Shown here piece after piece: positions 1-5,654 of a stretch of DNA of 5,654 bases (within the stretch, counting starts at the first letter, position 1; each line of letters starts with the position of its first letter). Origin of the DNA: Myxococcales bacterium (GTDB lineage: Bacteria > Myxococcota_A > Polyangia > Fen-1088); the NCBI GenBank assembly GCA_003170035.1, contig PMZX01000239.1, positions 22,877 through 28,530 of the forward strand, written 5' to 3'. The translations under genes were made by a program, and so were the position numbers. The notes beneath the pieces are model-generated. The model ran no database searches. It was not told the origin of the DNA and saw only the letters and a list, made by a program, of their open reading frames with translations.

Positions 1-1
1 T

Positions 2-2062
2 CTGTCAGTCAGCCGCTTCATGGAGGCGGGACAGGCACTCCTGCGCAGCATCGAGTACGACTACCGCAAGCGCTTCAGCCTCGACGCAAACCAGAGGAAG
101 GTCGCGCTCAAGGCCGCCATTTGCTTCTCACGTGGCGGCGACGTCCGCCAGGCTGTGGAGCTGTTCCAGGCCACCGGGGAGCAGAGCCGGGCGGTGGGGC
201 TGCTGCAGGAGGTGGGGGATTTCGTCAATGCCGCGCGCGTGGAAGCCGACCCCACGGGACGGGTCGAGTTGGTGGGGTACGAGAGGCCGGAAGCCGCGGC
301 CGAGGATGCGTCCGCCTCGGCTGAGGCCGCGCGCAAGCTGGAGCGCGCGGGCAAGCTCGAGGCGGCCATGGAGGCCTACGCGCGCCTCGGACAATGGGCA
401 AACGCCGCTGCGCTGGCTCGACGCCTGGGCCAGAGCGAGAAGGCGGCCGGTTTCTTCGCCGAGGTCGGCGAGTCCTTCCAGGCTGCCGCATGTTTCCGCG
501 AACTCCGTGACGGCAATCGTGAGCTGCAGCAGCTTCTGAAGATCCAGCCTGCCGACCCGTACTATCGCGAGGCCTGCGTACGCGCCATCAGCGTCGCCTC
601 TGACCGCAATGAGCTGAGCTTCGAGTTGGAGCACCTTCTGAAGAAGTTCCTGGTTGCCGGGCCCGCCACCGAGGACGAGTTCGATGCCATGTACCGCCTG
701 GCCATGCTCTTCGAAAACCACGAGTTCCCGGAAAACGCGGCCGCCTGCTATCGCAAGATCCTGGCCACACGCCCCACTTATCGCGACGCCCAGGATCGCT
801 TGAAGGCGGCAGAAGCCGACTACCGCGGGACCGCCGCCAAGGACTACGAGCGCGTCTTCAAGGAAGAACTGGCCTTTCGCCAGGCGGTAAGGCGCCATGA
901 AGCGACCCCGGTCGCCGCCTCCCCGGAAACCGACGAGGAGTCCGTGGGCGTGGCGGCGGACCTGCCCGAGTTGCCTGACCTACCCGATCTGCCCGCGGGC
1001 GCCGCGCCGCTCGGCCCCGAGGCGCCCAGCCGCAGTCCGGCGCGCGCGGCGGTGGCCCACGCGCGCACGATGCTGTCAGCCGCCGCGCGTACGCCGCCGC
1101 CCGTGGCCACTGCGCCGGTGGCGGCTGCCGCAGCGGTTCCCTCCGAGGTCGAGCCCGAATTGACCTGGGGAGTCGCGATACCGATTGAGCCTCAGAGTGC
1201 AGTTCTGGAGGAGGGCGCGGTCGTCAACCAGCGTTTTCGTCTGCAAAAGAAGATCGGCCAGGGCGGGATGGGCGCGGTGTGGAAGGCCACCGACCTGGAA
1301 CTCGACGAGATCATCGCCATCAAGTTCCTGGCGTCACAGCTCGTCGACGAAGAAGCCCTCGGTCGCTTCAAGCAGGAGGTTTCGCTGTCGCGCCAGTTCA
1401 ACCACCCCAACATCATCCGGCTCTACGACATCGGGACCTGCGCCGATCAGAAGTACATCACCATGGAGCTGCTCAGCGGCCATGATCTGGGCGAGGTCAT
1501 GCGACAAGCGCCGCTCGATTTCGATCGGGGGCTGGGCCTGCTGATACAGGCGTGCTACGCGCTTCAGGTGGTGCACGAGCGCGGGGTCATCCATCGCGAC
1601 ATCAAACCCGACAACTTCTTCATTACCGACGAAGGCGTGCTCAAGGTCATGGATTTCGGCGTTGCCAAGCGCCACAGCGCCAGCCGCGGGCTGACCCGCG
1701 CGGGCATGATGGCCGGCACGCCCCAGTACATGGCCCCCGAGCAGGCCAACAACTTCGCCGGCGTGACCTATCTCGCTGACCTGTACGCCTTGGGCTGCAT
1801 CGCCTATCAGATGTTCGTCGGTACGGTTCCCTTCGACGCTGAAGAGGTCATGCCCATCCTGGTCGCCCACATGACGCAAGCGCCAGATCTTCCTCGCCAG
1901 CGCAATCCGGCGATCCCGGCCGAGCTGGAGGCAGTCATCCTCAAGCTGCTGGCGAAAAAACCCGAGGCGCGGGTGCAAAGCTGCCGCGAGCTGGCCTCGA
2001 TCCTGTCGGGCATCCGCCTGCGCCTGGCCAAGGCACCGTCCGGCACTCCATCCGCCAGGTAG
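2..2062 (+). CDS. TPR-like repeat / Hanks-type serine/threonine protein kinase (probably 5' partial)
   Basis: Cytoplasmic signalling kinase that should transfer phosphate from ATP to Ser/Thr of partner proteins. Residues are numbered from the ATG at 20. Residues 1-290 are alpha-helical repeats; 225-265 is a clear TPR-like pair, and Ala-rich helical repeats fill 101-163. Residues 295-395 are a Pro/Ala-rich linker with ELPDLPDLP. The kinase domain spans about 406-665: glycine loop GQGGMGAV (413-420), ATP-binding Lys435 in AIK, helix-C Glu453, catalytic loop HRDIKPDN (525-532), DFG (545-547), AGTPQYMAPE with APE at 572-574, helix-F Asp587, late conserved Arg651. All catalytic residues are present, so it should be active. 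I see no transmembrane helix or PASTA repeat. The frame is open to the left edge, and the ATG at 20 has no Shine-Dalgarno and starts inside helical sequence, so the true start is probably upstream. The helical repeats probably choose partners. Kinase identity is certain; substrates are unknown. Confidence 0.93.
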   Translation: MSVSRFMEAGQALLRSIEYDYRKRFSLDANQRKVALKAAICFSRGGDVRQAVELFQATGEQSRAVGLLQEVGDFVNAARVEADPTGRVELVGYERPEAAAEDASASAEAARKLERAGKLEAAMEAYARLGQWANAAALARRLGQSEKAAGFFAEVGESFQAAACFRELRDGNRELQQLLKIQPADPYYREACVRAISVASDRNELSFELEHLLKKFLVAGPATEDEFDAMYRLAMLFENHEFPENAAACYRKILATRPTYRDAQDRLKAAEADYRGTAAKDYERVFKEELAFRQAVRRHEATPVAASPETDEESVGVAADLPELPDLPDLPAGAAPLGPEAPSRSPARAAVAHARTMLSAAARTPPPVATAPVAAAAAVPSEVEPELTWGVAIPIEPQSAVLEEGAVVNQRFRLQKKIGQGGMGAVWKATDLELDEIIAIKFLASQLVDEEALGRFKQEVSLSRQFNHPNIIRLYDIGTCADQKYITMELLSGHDLGEVMRQAPLDFDRGLGLLIQACYALQVVHERGVIHRDIKPDNFFITDEGVLKVMDFGVAKRHSASRGLTRAGMMAGTPQYMAPEQANNFAGVTYLADLYALGCIAYQMFVGTVPFDAEEVMPILVAHMTQAPDLPRQRNPAIPAELEAVILKLLAKKPEARVQSCRELASILSGIRLRLAKAPSGTPSAR

Positions 2063-2092
2063 TAAGCGTCGGACAGGGACTGGTGGGCTACA

Positions 2093-2875
2093 ATGTCCAG
2101 TATGAGCCGGCCGTGGTTCCACAGGTGCACCCAGATCGCCCTGGCGATTTGGATCACCCTGGCGGCCGGGGCCTGCGGCAAAGGCCTCTTCACCAACAGA
2201 CCCTTGGTTGAAACGAAAGACGGCGGAACCGGAGCCGACGGACCTTTCGACATTCCGCTCGCTAGTGATGGGCCGGAATCGCCCGCCGATGACGCATATC
2301 CGGACCAGGAGGTGCCGCCGGATGCTACGGCGGATGGTGCGAGGGATCGTGCGGCGGACGTTCCGGTGCCTCCGTCCAGTGCAACCCAGATCATCGACTT
2401 CCCCGGTAGCCATGTCACCCTCATCAATGCGGCCTTCAGCGCAACGCTCGTCGTGCCCAGGGGAGCCTTCGCCCAGCCAACGATTGTCACCCTGACCCTG
2501 GTCACCCCTTCCCTGGTGAGCGACGATGGAGGGCTGGCACCCCCCCCTGGTCCCATCGGACCGATTTTCTCCCTCAGCAAGACGGATGCCCTAGGACGTC
2601 CGGTCACGTTGCAGAATCCAGCCAGCTTCGAGCTCGCCTTCACGCCCGCCGACGGCTCAATCCCAGTGCAACGTGTGGCGCTGGCCTACCTCGACCAGAG
2701 CAATCCCAATCTGTGGATCGCCATCTCGGGCTCGTCGTACAATCAAGCAACTGGGGTGTTGAGCGGAAGCGTCGTCGAGTTCTCGGCAACGCGGCTGTTC
2801 GCTCCCGTCGAATCCTGCCTGGGCGGCGAAGCCTGCCCCGACCCCGAGACCTGCGGGGGTCAGGCCTGCCAGTGA
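2093..2875 (+). CDS. Probable secreted lipoprotein with Asp-rich linker and ZU5-like beta domain
   Basis: Predicted exported protein of 260 residues, probably lipid-anchored; function unknown. The N-terminus has basic residues, a hydrophobic stretch (IALAIWITLAA) and a Cys in the context AAGAC at residue 28, an acceptable but not ideal lipobox. Residues about 40-105 are a low-complexity Asp/Pro/Gly/Ala linker, typical of myxobacterial surface lipoproteins. Residues about 108-240 look beta-rich, with a VPRGAF...TIVTLTLVTP pattern resembling bacterial ZU5-like domains; this is a family-level guess. The tail carries four cysteines (CLGGEAC...CGGQAC) that may form disulfides outside the cytoplasm. 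The start at 2093 has a possible weak ribosome site (GGTGG, 2082-2086); a second ATG lies at 2102 and would keep the signal peptide. It follows the kinase gene by 30 bases, so co-transcription is possible. An 8-C run lies inside the gene. Confidence 0.8.
   Translation: MSSMSRPWFHRCTQIALAIWITLAAGACGKGLFTNRPLVETKDGGTGADGPFDIPLASDGPESPADDAYPDQEVPPDATADGARDRAADVPVPPSSATQIIDFPGSHVTLINAAFSATLVVPRGAFAQPTIVTLTLVTPSLVSDDGGLAPPPGPIGPIFSLSKTDALGRPVTLQNPASFELAFTPADGSIPVQRVALAYLDQSNPNLWIAISGSSYNQATGVLSGSVVEFSATRLFAPVESCLGGEACPDPETCGGQACQ
2540..2547 (+). repeat. Eight-C homopolymer inside the lipoprotein gene
   Basis: A run of eight C residues encodes part of the LAPPPGP turn in the beta domain of the lipoprotein. 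The frame is sensible on both sides, so no frameshift is present here. Runs of this length are slippage-prone, and a one-base change would remove the last third of the protein. It is probably a by-product of Pro codons in GC-rich DNA. Confidence 0.9.
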
Positions 2876-2952
2876 CGGTGTCGTACTCAACGACGGCTCC
2901 TCGACGGATGCAGGCAGCGTGACAGTGTGTGACGAGCGCCACGTCGGGGTCC

Positions 2953-2981
2953 TTGCGCACGGGCTGGCCGCGGGCTATGAA
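2953..2981 (+). promoter_or_regulatory. Candidate sigma-70-type promoter for tRNA-Arg
   Basis: A -35-like TTGCGC (2953-2958) and a -10-like TATGAA (2976-2981) are separated by exactly 17 bases. They would start transcription near 2988, a few bases before the mature tRNA 5' end at 2995. The matches are 3/6 and 4/6, but spacing and position are right for a tRNA promoter. The same transcript could continue into the thioredoxin fragment and the membrane-protein gene, because I see no terminator between them. The remainder of the 119-base gap (2876-2952) shows no other recognised element. Confidence 0.45.
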
Positions 2982-2994
2982 CTGCTCTTCGTTC

Positions 2995-3068
2995 GGGCGC
3001 GTAGCTCATCTGGATAGAGCATCGGCCTCCGGAGCCGGGGGTAGTGGGTTCAAATCCCGCCGCGCTCA
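2995..3068 (+). tRNA. tRNA-Arg, anticodon CCG
   Basis: Complete cloverleaf of 74 nt read by hand. Acceptor stem 2995-3001 pairs with 3061-3067 (seven pairs, one G-T). The D stem is GCTC/GAGC (3004-3007 / 3017-3020). The anticodon stem is 3022-3026 / 3034-3038, with loop CTCCGGA (3027-3033) and anticodon CCG at 3029-3031, reading CGG codons. The variable loop is five bases (3039-3043). The T stem is 3044-3048 / 3056-3060, with loop TTCAAAT. The discriminator is A3068 and CCA is not encoded. The base after the D-loop GG pair is A (A20), a known arginine identity element in bacteria alongside C35. It should be functional. No copy of its 3' end is seen elsewhere in the window, so it is not visibly an attachment site in use. 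Confidence 0.96.
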
Positions 3069-3140
3069 CAACAGCGCAACCAGCGACAATTTCTTGGTCG
3101 CCTCGCGAATCCCTTTGCGCGGGGCTGGCTCTCACCAAGC

Positions 3141-3148
3141 AGGAGGAG
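3141..3148 (+). promoter_or_regulatory. Strong ribosome binding site for the thioredoxin fragment
   Basis: AGGAGGAG ends seven bases before the ATG at 3156. It is the best Shine-Dalgarno sequence in the window and fixes the thioredoxin start. It lies in an 87-base leader between the tRNA and the start codon. Its quality shows that the 5' part of the thioredoxin gene is original and undamaged. Confidence 0.85.
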
Positions 3149-3155
3149 AGCGAAC

Positions 3156-3290
3156 ATGGCAACCAAGGCCCTGAACGAGCACAACTTCAAGGAAACCGTT
3201 GCGAGTGGCATCGTGCTGGTGGACTTCTGGGCACCCTGGTGCGGACCCTGCCGGGTTATTGGCCCGGTGTTCGAACTGCCAATTCCTTGA
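3156..3290 (+). pseudogene. trxA: Thioredoxin, 3'-truncated (44 codons, active site intact)
   Basis: The reading starts [11 protein letters not shown] and runs through the hydrophobic strand [15 protein letters not shown], the thioredoxin signature with catalytic cysteines in WCGPC (residues 28-32), then VIGPVFE. Up to there it matches the first ~40 residues of a normal thioredoxin of about 105-110 residues. It then reads LPIP and stops at TGA 3288-3290. The later half, with the cis-Pro loop and strands beta-3 to beta-5, is absent; I looked for it in all three forward frames after 3276 and found nothing. Family resemblance therefore ends near 3276-3279. A normal thioredoxin reduces protein disulfides in the cytoplasm; this fragment should not fold as one. 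Truncation by deletion, replacement or misassembly is more likely than a genuine mini-thioredoxin. The symbol names the family of the parent gene. Confidence 0.85.
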
Positions 3291-3340
3291 TTCCTCGGCC
3301 TGCTTGGCCCGGCCACCACACTCCGGCATGATGGGTCGCC

Positions 3341-5311
3341 GTGGTCTATCTGCTGCTCTTGTTCGTCGCGGGGCGCTGCCTGGTGCCGATGGACGAGACG
3401 GATCTGTTCTTCAACCTGCGGCTGGGCGAGATCGTTCTTTCTACCCACCACGTGCCAACCGAGAATCTACTCTCCTTCACCTACCCAGCGGCCGCCGACA
3501 TCAACCTGGCCTGGCTCTTCCAGATCGTGCTCGCGCTCGCCCATCGCGCGGCAGGGATTCCGGGCACGGTGCTGCTCAAGACCGGCTTCGTGTTCGCCAC
3601 CTGGGCCATGCTTTTTCGCGTGGCTGTGCGACGGAGAGCTCACCCGGCCGTGGCCGCCCTGGCGCTGGCGCTTGCGGCGTGGTCGGCCGAGCCGCGTTTT
3701 GTCGAACGTCCCCATCTGGTGACCTTCCTGGGATTGGCCCTGCTGCTCCTGGCGCTCGAGCGCGCGGAAGCGGGCCGGCCGCGCCTGCTGTGGCTACTGG
3801 TTCCGGCCGGGCTGCTGTGGGCCAACGCCAACTCGTGCTTCTTCCTGGCCCCGGCGATCCTGCTGCTCTATGCCGCCGGCGCGTGGATGGATGGGGTGGG
3901 GACGTACAGCCGGCGGGCGCTACTGGTTGGCCTGGCTCTCGTGCCGCTGATGTTCGCCACGCCCTCGGGGTTTCGCTGTTTGTTCTACATCGCCAATCAC
4001 TTCAGGATGCCGTGGCTGCGGCCCCTGCAGGAGTATCGGACCGCACGCTGGCCGCTGGACGGGCCTTTCTTCTTCTTGCTGGCGGGTCTTGCCCCCGCGG
4101 CGGTGGCGTCAGTTGTCTTGCGCAAGACGCGCCCGCTCATTCCTTTTCGGGTTTCCCTTCCGCTGCTCGTGCTGGCCCTGCTGGGGGCTTTCCGCATCCG
4201 CTTCGTGGCCGAGTTCTCCATCCTGGCAGGCCCGGCGCTGGCGGTTGTGGCCAGTCACCTGCACCCGGCCGCGCGTAGTCGGGCGCTCGCGTGGTCTGCA
4301 GCAGCGGCCCTGCTGGCGCTGACCGTTGTTCCCCGTGCCCAGGCCGCCTCTGCCGGTGGCCGCTGGTTCGACATCGGTCTAGAGGCTGATCTGGTGCCTG
4401 AGGCGGCCATCGCATTCGTCGAGCAGCACGGGCTGCGCTCGCGCATGTACAACGACCTCGAGGTCGGCTCGTACCTGACCTGGCAGGGCTGGCCGCAATT
4501 CCGCGTGTTCCAGGACCCGCGCATCAACGGCTATCCCGAGTCCTTCCACGCCCTCCTGCGCCGCACGGATCTGTCGCGTGAGCAATGGCAACAGCTGCTC
4601 GACGGTTTTTCGGTCGACGCAGCCCTGCTCACCTATCCCACCGTCAATCCACGGGGCGCGTGGTTCGATCCTGGGAAATGGGCGCTGGTGTATCGAGCCC
4701 CCGATGGCCTGGTGTTCACGCGGCGCCTGCCCGACCGCGCGGTCCTCATCGACGAACTGGAGATTCCGCTCAGCTTCAGCTACGCGCACGCGACCGGCCT
4801 GCAGCCGGTTGCCTTGGCGCAAAGACCGCCCGAGGCCACGCTTCCCGAGTGTGAATGGCAGCGCCGGCTAGGAGACTTTCGCCGCAGCACCGCCGACGAT
4901 CGGGCCGCCCTGGGCCACTACCAGTCGGCGCTGGCAGCGCCGAGTGGAACATGCCTGGATTCAGGCTGGCAGGCCAGCGTGCGACAGACCCTGGGAGCGG
5001 TGGCCCTGCGGCTGGGCGAGCCGGCCAAGGCCGCGGCCTGGCTCGATGGCCTGCTTGCGGCCGAAGCCCGCACCAACCACGGTTTCGCCCTTCTCGGCCT
5101 TGGCCAGGCGGCATCGGCCCTGGCTGACTTCGACGTGGCCCTCGCCGGGAAGCCAGCCAACGACGAAGCCTGTTTCGGGCGTGGACTAGCGCTCGAAGCG
5201 CTGGGCAGGCGAGCCGAGGCCGCCGCGGCTTTCATGCAATTGCTGGCGCGCTCACCCGGTCACCTGTCCGCGCCTGCGGCGCGCGAGCATCTGCGCCGCT
5301 TGCGCGACTGA
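3341..5311 (+). CDS. Polytopic GT-C glycosyltransferase-like membrane protein with C-terminal TPR region
   Basis: Inner-membrane protein of 656 residues. About a dozen hydrophobic segments lie between residues 2 and 330 (roughly 2-15, 54-70, 76-95, 101-114, 125-139, 148-162, 165-182, 191-206, 240-260, 270-285, 289-305, 314-330). The first outer loop carries acidic DETDLFFNLRLGE (18-30), where GT-C enzymes keep their catalytic Asp, then VPTENLLSFTYP. A soluble part follows with NDLEVGSYLTW and FRVFQDPRINGYPESF (371-402), a pattern I associate with large bacterial membrane proteins of this type. Residues about 515-655 are Ala-rich TPR-like repeats. Known GT-C enzymes move sugars from polyprenyl-phosphate donors; the substrate here is unknown. 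The start is GTG at 3341, because TGA at 3329-3331 closes the frame upstream. It has no clear Shine-Dalgarno, and helix 1 is only about 14 residues, so the 5' end may be altered. It ends four bases from the convergent gene. Confidence 0.8.
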   Translation: MVYLLLLFVAGRCLVPMDETDLFFNLRLGEIVLSTHHVPTENLLSFTYPAAADINLAWLFQIVLALAHRAAGIPGTVLLKTGFVFATWAMLFRVAVRRRAHPAVAALALALAAWSAEPRFVERPHLVTFLGLALLLLALERAEAGRPRLLWLLVPAGLLWANANSCFFLAPAILLLYAAGAWMDGVGTYSRRALLVGLALVPLMFATPSGFRCLFYIANHFRMPWLRPLQEYRTARWPLDGPFFFLLAGLAPAAVASVVLRKTRPLIPFRVSLPLLVLALLGAFRIRFVAEFSILAGPALAVVASHLHPAARSRALAWSAAAALLALTVVPRAQAASAGGRWFDIGLEADLVPEAAIAFVEQHGLRSRMYNDLEVGSYLTWQGWPQFRVFQDPRINGYPESFHALLRRTDLSREQWQQLLDGFSVDAALLTYPTVNPRGAWFDPGKWALVYRAPDGLVFTRRLPDRAVLIDELEIPLSFSYAHATGLQPVALAQRPPEATLPECEWQRRLGDFRRSTADDRAALGHYQSALAAPSGTCLDSGWQASVRQTLGAVALRLGEPAKAAAWLDGLLAAEARTNHGFALLGLGQAASALADFDVALAGKPANDEACFGRGLALEALGRRAEAAAAFMQLLARSPGHLSAPAAREHLRRLRD

Positions 5312-5315
5312 TTTG

Positions 5316-5654
5316 TCAATCCAGGCCCATCGCCGTGAACGGCGTATCGTCAGTGAATTCCTTCACCTCGAGTTTCTCGCGAATGAGGCGGCGCACGGCG
5401 GTGGCGATCTCTTCGCGCGTGCGCATACGCGCCACCTCTTGAGGACCCGGCGTGCCCCGATCGGAAATCTGAAGCGCCGTGTGTCCCACGATTGCCGCGG
5501 CGCCATGATCGCGACGCAGGGGACCGCCGACACGACCCTCGATTGCGTGCCACGCCTTGTCGGCCAGCGCGTGCGAGCGAGGCAGGAGGCTTTCCCACGT
5601 CGTCGAGGGAACAATCTCGTGGCGCTGCGGCCCGAGCACATGCACGATGGCCTC
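5316..5654 (-). CDS. C-terminal part of an unidentified protein ending in a truncated acyl-carrier-like segment (5' partial)
   Basis: The frame is open from the right edge and gives 112 residues before TGA (5316-5318 on the minus strand). The first ~75 residues (EAIVHVLGPQRHEIVPS...) belong to no family I recognise. The last ~35, from MRTREEIATAVRRLIREKL through VKEFTDDTPFTAMGLD, match the first half of an acyl/peptidyl carrier domain: helix I, then the D-x-P-F...GLD approach to the phosphopantetheine site. The conserved Ser that should follow GLD is replaced by the stop codon, and helices II-III are missing. Beyond the stop the minus strand is antisense to the membrane-protein gene and contains no carrier remnant. 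If the reading is right, this is the damaged 3' end of a polyketide, fatty-acid or peptide-type gene, and its carrier domain cannot be primed. It could also be a natural C-terminus of an unrelated protein. Third positions are GC-rich, supporting real coding. Confidence 0.6.
   Translation of the reverse strand, partial: EAIVHVLGPQRHEIVPSTTWESLLPRSHALADKAWHAIEGRVGGPLRRDHGAAAIVGHTALQISDRGTPGPQEVARMRTREEIATAVRRLIREKLEVKEFTDDTPFTAMGLD

Noticed and set aside
128..898. Minus-strand open frame of 256 codons within the kinase N-terminal region
   Set aside because: Shadow of the TPR-like coding sequence; no motif and no ribosome site.
1334..2413. Long open frame on the minus strand (359 codons), and a second at 1807-2643
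   Set aside because: Antisense to the kinase and lipoprotein genes, which have clear motifs. GC-rich coding DNA commonly leaves such frames open, and the translations look like no protein family.
2995..3068. tRNA-Arg as the attachment site of an integrative element
   Set aside because: There is no integrase gene and no repeated tRNA 3' end in the window, and the intact thioredoxin start directly downstream looks like native neighbour DNA.
3083..3101. Hairpin GCGAC...GTCGC downstream of the tRNA as a terminator
   Set aside because: The stem is only five pairs and no T run follows, so it does not qualify as an intrinsic terminator.
3044..3331. Plus-strand open frame starting in the tRNA
   Set aside because: It begins within tRNA-Arg and crosses the thioredoxin fragment in the wrong frame; its translation has no recognisable feature.
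3199..4278. Plus-strand open frame of 359 codons overlapping the thioredoxin fragment and membrane protein
   Set aside because: It begins inside the thioredoxin coding region and gives an Arg/Gly/Ala-rich translation without domains. The frame at 3341-5311 clearly encodes the membrane protein.
3336..5337. Eight-base direct repeat TCGCCGTG at 3336-3343 and 5330-5337 as a target-site duplication of an insert
   Set aside because: An 8-mer match between two GC-rich regions is easily chance, and the copies do not sit exactly at the apparent break points (~3277 and ~5318).

Overview
The window is GC-rich, with strong G/C preference at third codon positions. It encodes a Hanks-type Ser/Thr kinase joined to TPR-like repeats and a lipoprotein with an Asp/Pro/Gly-rich linker. 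That combination suggests Myxococcota (former Deltaproteobacteria) or a similar large-genome bacterium. This is an inference from gene style; no marker gene in the window fixes the taxon.

Layout, left to right. (1) 2-2062, plus strand: a TPR-like/Ser-Thr kinase fusion protein, probably continuing past the left edge. (2) 2093-2875, plus strand: a probable lipoprotein with an acidic linker, a beta-rich domain and a Cys-rich tail. (3) 2876-2994: a gap with a good candidate promoter, followed by a complete tRNA-Arg(CCG) at 2995-3068. (4) 3156-3290, plus strand: a very well started but truncated thioredoxin gene, with strong Shine-Dalgarno, intact WCGPC site, and only 44 codons. (5) 3341-5311, plus strand: a polytopic membrane protein of the GT-C glycosyltransferase-like type with a C-terminal TPR region. 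(6) 5316-5654, minus strand: the 3' end of a convergent gene that enters the window from the right. Its last ~35 residues look like an acyl/peptidyl carrier domain, and it stops at Gly-Leu-Asp, just where the phosphopantetheine Ser would follow.

The kinase and lipoprotein genes are 30 bases apart and could be co-transcribed; the tRNA probably starts a separate unit. The most notable structure is that the membrane-protein gene lies between two genes that both appear to lose their 3' ends at its borders: thioredoxin on the left and the carrier-domain gene on the right. This looks like a replacement or insertion of about 2 kb (roughly 3277-5318), or an assembly join. The window contains no transposase, integrase, CRISPR array or phage gene, and I see no convincing new defence or mobile system.
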